Shown piece by piece: positions 37,619 to 48,611 of a DNA stretch of 64,000 nt (within the stretch, counting starts at the first letter, position 1; each line of letters starts with the position of its first letter). The notes beneath the pieces are model-generated. The model was given only the letters and a program-made list of their open reading frames with translations, did no database searches and was not told the origin of the DNA. The stretch comes from Loxodes magnus (taxonomy: Eukaryota; Ciliophora; Karyorelictea; Loxodida; Loxodidae): contig CAMPDV010000285.1 of the NCBI GenBank assembly GCA_946699065.1, forward strand, positions 62,001 through 126,000, read 5' to 3'. The position numbers and the translations under genes were made by a program.

Positions 37619-38280
37619 AAGTTTTAACATTTCAATTCTTTTAAATATTTTATAAAGAAAATCCTTATAAAATCTCAGTTCCCTTTTATTTTTTTTATTT
37701 TCCACTTTGAAAACAGAAAAAGAGGCACCTATTTCAAAGGAGATATCAATAGGCAAGTTTATTATTTACTTGTACTAAAATAAAAAATTACGCAACTAAC
37801 TATAAATGAAAATATGATACTTTCTTTCCCTATAAAATTAATGAAACATACAATATAAAAAATTCATTTTGCTTAATAATAAAAACGTTAAATCTTCAAT
37901 CAAAGTGAATATCCCCAAGTATTAAGGTAAAATTGTTATATGGTAATTAACTAGAAATTCAAATTAGTTTAATAATTATAACTAAAGTTAATAAATAAAA
38001 AAGCTATTTTGATTTATATATCACTATTAATAAAAGGGTTTTAATTTATTATAATATAAAAATTGATAGAAATGATTTAAGAAGGACAAATTAATAAATA
38101 CTTTCATGCTCTCATCATATTATCAATTAATTTTGCTATTATATTAACTTTCAAATGTTTAGGTGAAGGATTAAGTTCTTTATAATTTTATCTCAATCTT
38201 TTGACAATTCAGATTGTCATATTTTTGCAAAAACTACATAATAAACATTTAAAGTCACTAAGTTATACCTACTAAATATA
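37619..38280. other. A+T-rich intergenic region
   Basis: No recognisable gene or repeat. It should contain the 3' end signals of the RBR gene. Confidence 0.45.
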
Positions 38281-39603
38281 ATGTCTCAACTCTAATATCT
38301 AAGTTCTAATATTTAAAATAAATAGCTAGATTATTATTTCTACTATACTTGATGGATCATCTATTAATAACTAATCTTAATTTAATTTTTCTTTAGACTA
38401 GAAGACTGGATTTAGTAATCAGAAGTTTGATGTATGCTAATGTAGAGTTGAAGGTATTCTTAAAAAAGCAGAAATAAGGTTAATTTTTATATTTTTGACT
38501 AACTACTATAGAAAGTACCTTTTATTCATTTGTACTTGCTCAACTCAGAAATGAATATAAGTAGGCAGAAATAGTTAGGATGTAGTTCACTCTTATTAGA
38601 AATATTAAGAAACATTTAACAATAAACTTAAAAATTAGATTTGCAGTATATAATCTGCTATCTAGCCTGAAATTCTTTTACTAGATAAAAATAAAAACAT
38701 AGAAATAAGGATTTGAATACTCTTCAATAAGCAAGTTATCAGATTAATTAAATAGGTCTTTCTCTATATTAGGATCAAGGTACATACTTATACACAAAAA
38801 TCCCTTTGTTTTTCTTTTTTCTATATACCATTATACTTTTTCTCTCATTATATAAGTCTAAGCACATTTGTAGATATTAATAAGATGAAATATCAAAACC
38901 CTCATATTTTCTAAAGAGGTACAAAGTTATATCTAAAAGTTATATAATTTCTACTATAGCAAAGATATCTAATTCTTATTCATCAATTGAACAACCTATT
39001 TAGCAATATCTTAATCAAAAATTTAAAGAAAGTCAGATAATAAAAAGGCTATAATATAAGCTAATTAGCCTTAAGTCTTCACAACTAAAAATGTAAATAA
39101 ATAGACTATTAATAAATTAATAGAAGTTGGTATGTATTGTAATCTAAACAATTCACTGAAATTATGAGATAGAAGATAGATATTATTAGATTAGTAATAA
39201 CTTGAGACTAATTATTCTTTGTCTATTATAGAACATAAAGGGCTATTTAATTTTTATCATCGAAAGGTCATACTTTTTTGTTCTTTTATCAATGAAATAA
39301 AAATAAAAACTTGAGTATCTTTATATTTCATCATTTAGAGATATACTTGAGAAATCAAGGATAGAAATTATAATAAAAATAAAACAATTAAATAAAGTAG
39401 ATTTATATAATAAAGATAGACAACTCATCATATTTTATTATATACCATTGAAAAAATAAAGTATTGTTTCTTTTATTTATTAAAGAAATGAATCTAGCAC
39501 CTTCATTTTAAACTTCTAAACAAAATGTCTTTTATTCTTAAAAAAGAAATTTCCTTTTATGCTATTCTTTTTATTTAGCCATTTAATTACTTTCTGAAGT
39601 GAA
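38281..39603 (+). CDS. Hypothetical protein, weak support
   Basis: A frame of 441 codons from ATG 38281 to TGA 39601-39603. It is rich in Leu, Ile, Tyr, Lys and Gln, with one hydrophobic stretch near 38800-38860 (P-L-F-F-F-F-L-Y-T-I-I-L-F-L). No domain is recognised. The composition is close to what A+T-rich non-coding DNA would give, so this may not be a gene. Confidence 0.25.
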
Positions 39604-39738
39604 ATATAAAGGGAAATAGCACTAAGACTGGAAATGTGATTTAATGAAAGATGCAGCTTATTAGAGCTTTATAAATAAATATTTTTGTTTATGTTTATAT
39701 TAATTAATTTTAGAGTTTAATAGAATTTTTAAACCAAA

Positions 39739-41121
39739 ATGGGATATCCAAACGAATTGTTTTTAGACAAGCAAGCTATTGAAGCTTATGAGTGCTTGAT
39801 ATGTTTAGACGTTCTAAAAAATCCGATATAATGTGGTCATTGCAATAGAATGGTTTGTACTGAAGAGGCTATTTAAAAAAATAACTGTTCTAATTGTCGC
39901 AAACCTTTCTAGTAAAAATAGCTAGAACCTATGATTCTATAGTAGTATATGAAATTACAATTGAAGTGCAAATACTAGTAGTGTGGATTTGTAATGCCAC
40001 TAAATTAGAAAAAAAATCATGGAGCTTTATGTGAGTTTAAACCTAGAGATTGTCCACTGAAGAACTGCTAACTTAAATCATCTTTAAATGATCTTTTAAA
40101 TCATCTAACTAACGAATGCTAGTACTCCTAATGTATAACAAGGTTCATTGACCCTAGATTTATAAGATAATACGAATAAAAAATATAATAGCAAGCAGAT
40201 TAGATAAATCAGCTTACTGAAAAGAACGTTTAGCTAAATTAATAGCTAAATCAGCTTACTGAAAAGAACGTTTAGCTAAATTAATAGCTAAATCAGCTTA
40301 CTGAAAAGAACGTTTAGCTAAATCAGCTTACTGAAAAGAACGTTTACCTAAATTAATAGCTAAATCAGCTTACTGAAAAGAATAATAAACTCAACTAGAA
40401 TGCAAATGAACTCTAAGAACGGAATTACCAACTTCAGTAATAAAATCAGCAATAAAATGGCCAAATATAACTCTAAATAAATCAATTTTAATAATAAATA
40501 GCTTACTAAGTTTAATAATTTAATAGTTAGTAGAACTAAATGAATAAATCTGAAGTAAAGATATAAGAATAAGATAACTTAATTAAATTTTATTTGGTAG
40601 AAAATAATAAACTAAAGTAAGAGGTGCAAAATAATAATTAGATGTAAGCTACTTTTGCTTAACTTTAAGAAAAAGATAATTAAAATAATTTATTAAAGGA
40701 AGCTAATGATTTGCTAAGATAATAATTAGAAAATGTATAGAAGCAGGTATAGAGTTTAAAAGCGAATGAAAATATTAAAATGTTCAGCTTGAAAGAGGAT
40801 ATTAACTTGAATTCTATGGGATATTTAAATTTTAATTAATCGATATGAAATGGAGAAATCAAGAACGGAAAGCCATATGGCTTTGGAGCGGTTAGACTAC
40901 AAGATGGAATCTTAAAAATAGGTTTCTACTATTAAAATTGGATAGGAAAAGTTGTAAATATAGATCCTGTTAAATAAATAATTTAGTTTGAATAATGGAA
41001 AGATAATAAGTAATCAGGAAATTTTGCGATTTTCGATAGAATAGGAAATATGTCGTTCGGTCGACTGGAAAATGGAAAGGTATTTGAATATAGATAGATA
41101 AATGTTAATCAGAATCGCTGA
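39739..41121 (+). CDS. RING / TRAF-type zinc-finger coiled-coil protein
   Basis: ATG 39739 to TGA 41119-41121, 460 residues, no intron. A RING finger starts at C19 (C-L-I-C...C-G-H-C...C...C-x2-C). TRAF-type zinc fingers follow at about 78-130 (C-K-Y-Q-Q-C-G-F, then repeated Cys/His pairs). Next comes a long Gln-rich coiled coil (about 140-360) containing a near-perfect 14-residue tandem repeat, and a C-terminal MORN-like region (I-K-N-G-K-P-Y-G-F-G-A-V near residue 385). Proteins with RING plus TRAF-type fingers are usually ubiquitin ligases or signalling adaptors, with the coiled coil for oligomerisation; ciliates have many. One TGA (S-I-W-N-G) is Trp. The ligase role is inferred. Confidence 0.85.
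40207..40392 (+). repeat. 42-bp tandem repeat array with one short unit
   Basis: Five units: 40207-40248, 40249-40290, 40291-40320 (30 bp), 40321-40362 and 40363-40392 (30 bp, diverging). The full unit encodes N-Q-L-T-E-K-N-V-Q-L-N-Q-Q-L, two heptads of the coiled coil. The near identity of units suggests recent expansion. Confidence 0.92.
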
Positions 41122-41577
41122 TGTGATTAAAAGAAATGCTTATTAATTGAATAAATTTTTAATTATAAAGAATTTAAATAAAAATAATATCTTTAAGATG
41201 TTTATGTCTTAGTTATTCTAGCTAGCGAAAGTTACTATCTCAGCATTAAAATCTATTAGCAAGAATATTAACATTTCTTGAGTTTAGATATAATTATGAT
41301 ATTATAATTTACATAATTTATGCTACTTATATCTGTAATAAAGGAAGCCAATTAAGTTAAAATTTTTATTTTGTCCTGCATTTACGAAATTATTTTTCCT
41401 CTTCATATTTCTATAAACATTTTTCTAAGATAAATTTAAGAAGCATAATTATTTATAAGTTATTATATTTAACACAAAAGACATTAAATTAAAGAACATC
41501 TCGGAATCAAATGGTAATTAAAGAAAAAATTTCTCTTTGGTTTTAAAGTTAAAATCAATATAAATAGTTAAATGATA

Positions 41578-44227
41578 TCATGTACTTAGTTTACTGTCTA
41601 CTTAGTTGGTAATAAATTATTTAATATCATTTTCATTTAAGAATTTTTAGCAATCTTCACCTATTAATTTATAAGTATAAGACAAAATAGCCGACTATCA
41701 TAATTTTATTTTCAATTTGCGTTGCTTTTTTCCATTAGCTTTCTAGTCTGAATATAATTAGATTTTTATTTGCTATCAATAGCATTCTAGGGTATTGTAG
41801 ATAAATTTGTTTATAATCCTAATTAAAAGATCTAGAGAGTAAAAATGCTTATATCTTAGCTATTTATTTTCTAAATATACATTCATAATAAGTTTAAACT
41901 TCTTTATAACTTAGACTGCTTTATAAATAGTTAAATGCTTTAAATAAGCCTTATTCAATTTTTATGAACTAGTGTTAATTATCAGTTCAAACCAATTCTT
42001 CCTCTAATAAATATTTAGCTTTCGCTATAGCTAGATTGTATAAAACTTATTAATTTTATTTGTTATAAATAATTTAAAATTCCTTGCTTATCTTTATAGT
42101 TATTAATATACATTTGCTATTATTTCTTTGGCTATTTGAAATAACACTATTCTATATTTAATTTATTGTGCTTATGCTTATAACTTGTATTCATAATTTT
42201 GCTATAGGATTTATATTTAAATCATCTACTTTTAACTTTTGCTATTTTTATAGTGAAGATACTTCCTATTTTTCAATCACTTATCCCAGAGCAAAATAAT
42301 TGTATGAAGCATTTAAAATATTAAGCTATATTAATACTTTCGAAGTTTGAAAGTGCTAGATGACCAATCTAATAATAGCACTCTTAAAGATAGAAGATAG
42401 ATACTAATTTAAAGTTAATACCTACTTAAAATAGATGCTTTAATGCTAGCATTGCATAACTATGCTTAAGTATTTCAAATTTATCTTTCATTTATTTTCC
42501 TTTAATATTTTTACATTCTTTAACCCCTTAGTTTTATATTCTTTTATTTCCAATTTGATTTGAGTAATAATTACATTTTTTAAAGGGGAATTTAATGTTC
42601 TATGTTTGAAAAAAAGGTTTAATATGAATAATGATTTATTAAGAATTAGACTGGAAGTATAAATATAAATAAGGAAATATAACTACTTAGAGAGTTTATT
42701 TATACCTTGTTTCTTTATTCTAGATCTCTATTGTAATTTAATCAACTTTAAATATCTCATAGAGGATTTTCAGTTCATTATCCTATATTCCTAATCTTCA
42801 AAACCGAACCAAAATATTAAATCCTGTAATTAATCCAAGCAAGGTAATAATCTTAAGACTACTTTAAACCTTTTAAGGCAAGACTAGCAAGATATTAGTA
42901 AGCTTAGTCTCCTTAGATTTTAATTATAAATATATGCTGCATCAATTATATTAAATATTCATATTACTAATATCGTTATATCTATTTAAAGCCGTAGCAT
43001 ATCTTATACCAAAGTATATCTATTAGAACTTTTTTCTAAAGATTATCATAAATAACTAAACTAGCTTATTCTTAGCAATATCTAAAGTTTTAGGTTATAA
43101 TTAATTAATAATGAAAATAAATATTCATATCATATCTTATTTATACTTTTACTAGCTTGATAAAAAAGAAATTATAATTCCTAGAAATAAACTATGAACA
43201 TTGGGCATATCACTATAGTATAATAATAGTAAATTAGATATTTAAGTGCTATTCTAATTAAATAAAGATTAAGATCATAGATATATTATACTTGCTTACT
43301 TTTAGTATATTCAACTTCCTTACAAGTTTAACTAGGCTTGAAAAAGAGTTTCCAAATTATCTTTCAAACCTTATATAGAAGAGTAAATTTAAAAAGAGTG
43401 CTTTAAATTAAAATTTGAAATTAATGAGATTAAATATCATAAGGTATATAAATCATATTACTTAGAAATCATAGGGATAGGTATACTATTATTAATGTAT
43501 CTCAATCACTTTAATACATCATTAGAAATCATATAATCATTATTTGAATACATTTATATTGCTGATTTATCATAAATATAATACTTCAAAAGTAAAAACA
43601 AATCTTTAAGTTAAAGTTAGCTTCTTTAGTTTATTATTATCTCTAAAATGGTCTTTTTTTAATTATCTAATCTTAATTTTAATGATTTATATAAGTTTAC
43701 CATAATTTAGTTTGTTCTAGACTGATTATTATTTATACCAATGAAATTCTTGCATAGTTCAAATATTAGTTCTTAATCATTTTATTTAGAAAATAGCTTT
43801 GAGAGCTTTTATATTAGTCTCCATCTATACAAGTTCATCCTAGTGGTTTTATAAGTTTCCTTTTATTAATAATTTTATCATCTAAAAGTTAGTTTGCGTA
43901 TATTAAGTGATAAATCAATATAATTTATTAAAATCCTTATGATCTACATTTGCTAATTGAATGCTTATTATAGTATGAATCTGAAGTTATAAGTGATAGG
44001 GATTTATTAATTATATACTTAAAAAGTACTTTTAAGGAATTAAAAAATTGAATATCTTTGTCTAAATTTAAATAAAATAAGCTTAAGTCTGAAAGGTATT
44101 TAATAGCACTATTAACTAAGGAAAAATATAATCAGGCTATTGATAAGTCATAGTTGAACATTGATTTAATAAGCTATTAGTAGAAGATTTTAGTTTGCAG
44201 CTTATAAAAGTTGTAAATAATGCTCAT
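41578..44227 (-). CDS. Probable LRR-like protein, exon structure unresolved
   Basis: The minus strand downstream of the third RBR gene reads as protein for most of 44.2-41.6 kb. A candidate start ATG at 44225-44227 overlaps the TGA of the RBR gene. Middle parts resemble LRRs (for example L-K-I-I-T-L-L-G-L-I-T-G-F near 42830). The C-terminal 250 residues are basic, ending Q-V-D-S-K-L-S-T before TGA 41578-41580. The best-looking frame changes along the region, so small introns are expected; I could not fix them. Family assignment is tentative. Confidence 0.4.
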
Positions 44228-46645
44228 AGTTATATAGATATAATAAGCTTAATAAAAAATAATAGTTAAACATTTTAAACAACACCATCCCTTTTATTTC
44301 TCTCCTGCTCAGCTATTTTGTTGGTTTCAAGTAGATCAGGATTAATATAGCCTGGTTTTGGGCATAATTATCCTAAAAGTTAACATTCTTAGCAATTTTT
44401 TTCCATTTTATCAGGTCCCTCATAATTATCTCCGCACCAGCATCCTTTTGCATGATAATGATTACCATGAGTTAGTATTGGCTAAAATAATTAAAGCTTA
44501 CACTTCTTTTTTGTTCACAGCAGAAAGACCAATCTTGTTTACAATTGGGACAGTTAACATGTTAACAACCTGCGTCTTTTGTAGCAAAATATCTACAAAA
44601 TGGACATTTTCTAACATCCAGACCTGCTTTTCGAACCAAATCTCTAGCCTATATTTAATAATTTTAACTTACATCTTAAATTGCATTTTATTAGCAATTT
44701 CCTTAATGAGGTTCTTTAAAGCACTAAGAACAATATTTCTACTAGCATGCTTTACAAAAGACTTCTATTGGCATTTTAGGAACTTTAAATATTCCTTTGC
44801 AACCAGAAGTAGGGCAACGTCTAAAGAAATAAAAGCTTACATGATTCTTTTCATTTAACTTAATCTATATTCACATAGCTTTTCCCAATATTCATTAGTT
44901 ATTGCATTTAGAATTATATTAAAGTCCTCTTTGTTATCAATTCCTAATTCTAATTTTCTATTGCATTGCTTTTAATTTTATGAAACATAGCAGCAAACTA
45001 AATCTTCAGTTCTATATTTTCCTTGATCAATTAGATTTTATATATAATAAGTAAGGCAGCTACTACAGTACCGATGTTCACAATTTAAGGTTTTTATTTA
45101 CTCAAGTTTAAATTGATTTTAACAGATAAAGCACTCAAATGTTTTGTTTTTTCTATTATTCATTTCTTCCATATCAAAATAGTTTTAGTAGTCTTACATT
45201 GTAAACCTTTCAAAGCAAAAACTTAAGGGACAAAGAAATTCATTTCATTAATTTTTTTCCATTTCTTATTAAATGCATTAAGCATGAAATATATGCTTGC
45301 ACTCTATCAGTTGGTAAACATTTGAATTATCCAATTAGCAATCTATTTTCATGCATTATTAGTTATTTTAGATATAAGTGTCAAATAACCTTCTTTTGTA
45401 TAAATGTTTTTGAAAATTGTTTTAATCATTCTCGGTTATTAATTTACTGCATTCATCGCAACAACTGTAAGGTTTATATAAGGACTGTTTAATACAGTAA
45501 AAATGATACTAGTGGGTGCATTCCAACGTAAAGAAATCCTCTTATTTACTCTCTTAGAGTTACATTTTTTCCTTATAGCAATTTTTAGATTAGCATTTCT
45601 ATTAGTTGGAATATAATGATAGAGTTAAACTTCTTACTTTAAATGATTAGGACTTAGTAGAACTTTTGTTTAATTTGAGTTTTAATTCCTCATTTTATTC
45701 TTTTTCAATGCACTTTTTCTAAAAAAAGAGCAATTCCTTAATATCTGGAGTGATTTGAATAAATTTATTATTAAACTATTCCTCATAGAGATTAAACCCG
45801 TCAACTGAAGTGGCTTCAAATGAGTAAAGAATGTCATAATGCTTAATTCTTTTTAAAATATAGACGGCCGGGAGTTATTTTTCTTCTTGACCAATGAAAT
45901 CATTCTAGAAGTTATCTTGACTATAACTATTTAAGGAATAAATGCATATGTAAAGATTTAAAGCTTTGGCAAGGCTTTATGCTGTAGATTTTTTAGCTTC
46001 TTAACCCATTTTTAAAATATTTGTATTAAGGAACTATTAGCATGTTTGTTCTTTATAGTTAGACTAATATTCATTTCAATAATCTTCAATATAGTTAGCA
46101 TTTATCATTCTCATCATTCATACTAAGCATGTATCAATCTCTTCAATATTACACTATAAATCTGATTCTAGTTATTAAAATGCTTATATTATCTTATTCT
46201 CTTTTTTTAAGCATCTAATCCTTTCCAAAAACCATATGAATCTTTTAGCAAATTCTGAACTGTCTAACTATTAATCAACTATTTGAATAGTTGCTCCTAT
46301 ATCTCGAAAAATTCCTTATTATGACTTTATTTGCTATATAAATTAGTCAAATTCTTGTAAAGGAGTGGTTTTTCTTATAAAATGCTCTAGTAAATTTAAT
46401 CCTATTGCTCTATAAAATGAATTCCCATCTTCTTTTATCTTTCTCCATACATCAAACTTTTTATTAAGTATATGCACTCTTTTCTAGATACGAAATTAAG
46501 AGGCAAGCAATTTTCCTAGCGACATTATATTCTTCCTTTTATTTATTGGGCTCATATAGCTCATTTATTCGTTAAGCATTTCTTAAGCAGACTAAGTCAA
46601 ATTTTCTAGTTCTAGCTTAGATATTTGATTCTATTATTGCTACAT
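44224..46645 (-). CDS. Pseudo-otubain/RBR E3 ubiquitin ligase, paralogue 3
   Basis: About 785 residues from ATG 46645 to TGA 44224-44226. It lacks the long Gln-rich N-terminus of the other two. The otubain-like domain is at about 60-290: D73-G-N-S76-F-Y-R has Ser for the catalytic Cys, but H269-Y-D271 of K-H-Y-D-I-L-Y is kept. Cys/His modules (C-T-H-Q-Y-H and C-K-H-I-F-H) precede RING1 (E-C-F-I-C), IBR, and RING2 with likely catalytic C679 (A-G-C-Q-H-V). Introns: 44821-44840 (20 nt), 44649-44672 (24 nt) and 44482-44501 (20 nt); the last two match positions in the paralogues. Trp at D-W-S-F-C-C and G-C-W-C are TGG here, where a paralogue has TGA. The exact stop is less sure than in the other two. 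Confidence 0.88.
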
Positions 46646-47410
46646 TTATAATTACTTGCAAAATACTGTTTAAATACCTAAATTACAATAGAATTTTACC
46701 TATAAGAGTGAGGTATAAAATAAATTATGATTACAAATTTCCTTTTAAACCCTCTTTAGCTAATAATGATAGTTACTATGACTGTAATCACTTAGGTAAA
46801 TAATATAAAGCTATGCTGCTTATTCTATATTTAATAGACAAATAATCTATTAGCAATCATATAAGATTAATTAAAGTTCCCAGTAGATTAAGTATAAAAA
46901 TGAATTATTAGAAAACTAGAAATGTGGTTATAGCATATGGATTCTAAGTAATTAACTAACTATAAATAAAGGATAGAAAATATATATAGCATCTCTAATA
47001 AAAGAAGCGAAATAAGTATTCTGAAATGTTTTTAGATATAATATAATATTTCTAAAGCTTATATTATATTGATATATTATATATAAATATTATACTAGAA
47101 ATTATAAATCATTCCTTTTCTATTGTAACTATTTTAAGATATAAGGGGTAAATATATATTACTAAGTTATTCCTAATACACTATTTATGCTAGCATACTG
47201 TAATTTTATTTATTTCAATGTAACTTTCTATTTATCTATTTAGCAATATAAATCATTTATTACATTTCCTTGATATGTCCTATTTAAATTCGCTATCTAA
47301 CTAGTGATCTAGGATAGATGCTAGCAATACGATTCGATACAAAAAGAAGCATTTAAGTAGAAATTGCAAGGAGCATTTTAAAAGTATAGTAGATATATGA
47401 TATTATATAG
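46646..47410. other. A+T-rich intergenic region
   Basis: Very A+T-rich with short palindromic ATAT runs near 47040-47090. No gene recognised; the upstream region of the RBR gene lies here. Confidence 0.45.
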
Positions 47411-48060
47411 ATGGAAATAGTTTATGATTATAATTAGAATAACAGATAAATAGAATAAATTAGAAGTTATAGAAGAGTTATATTTATACTTTATGGATTA
47501 TATAGGATATACATTTTTATTTATTTAGGCTGTAAGTATCTTTATATAATCTGAAATATTAAATAAGAAAGTTATAAGTAGCTATTAGAATGATTATATC
47601 TTTAGGTTAATATTATCTATTAATATACCAATGAAGGCTTATTTTAGTTATATAATTTAATGGTATATGAGGGGAGATTAAAGGAAGTACTTAATATGGT
47701 TAGTTAATAATAAATTTAAATTATTTTAATAGAAAGATGATGTTCCTCTCTTTGGATAGAATGAAAAAAATATATTAACTTAAAGTAATTAATATAATTT
47801 CATGGTAATAATAAGAAATTAATTTATAGATAGCGAGAAAATCTAAAAGTAAGGTAACTAATTCATATCTCAGAGTTATATCATTAAAGCTCATAATCAA
47901 TTTAATTTACAATGCTATTAATTAAATTTTTGATATAACTAGTAGATTTTAGATAGCTTTGACAATTAAATTACGCTTCTAAAGCAAAGAATATAAAGCC
48001 TATAGTTGAAAGTAAATCCTTAAACAATTTCTTAAAAGTTGATCTGCGTAATTTTTGTTT
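47411..48060 (+). CDS. Hypothetical protein, weak support
   Basis: A plus-strand frame from ATG 47411 gives a Tyr/Ile/Gln-rich sequence with a hydrophobic stretch near the start (R-V-I-F-I-L-Y-G-L-Y-R-I-Y-I-F-I-Y-L). Several Trp are TGA, and no clear end is seen before 48060. No domain recognised, and the composition is near background. Confidence 0.2.
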
Positions 48061-48611
48061 TTAGCTATTTCCTTTTCTAAGTATTTTTCCTAGTAATAAA
48101 TAATATCCCTTATACTTAATTTAATATTAGTCCCATAGTGTGAAGGTATAAATTTAATATAAAAGATGATAAAAATTAAAAATTATTCAATAAGCAAACT
48201 ATGAAGAATAACTAAGGATCAATCCACTACTTTAGGATTAGAAAGACTAAAAGGAGAGAGTTGAGTTACTCATAGATAGAAAAAAGCAAAATATACAATA
48301 TTTAAGCAGATCAATGAAATAGATATTTCTAAAGTTAAATAAAAATATGAAATTAAGTATAATAATGATTTGATTTTAGTTAGTAAGTAGCTGATTATGA
48401 ATATTCAGTTCGTTAACTAAAGGCTAAATATCCTAATTATTTTAAAGTTCAGTAAAAACTTCATAAGAAACTTCTTTTAAATAACTCTGCAAAACAGGTT
48501 AAAGTTCATATGTCACTTATTAATCTCCATTTTTTCATGAGTTATCAAATTTAAATCATATCTACTATAAAATTATGCAACTTAATCTGAATTATTTGAA
48601 AAAATGACATA

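Noticed and set aside
44358-44858. 166-codon standard-code plus-strand frame
   Set aside because: It is antisense to the RING2 region of RBR paralogue 3, whose conserved Cys/His pattern decides the strand.
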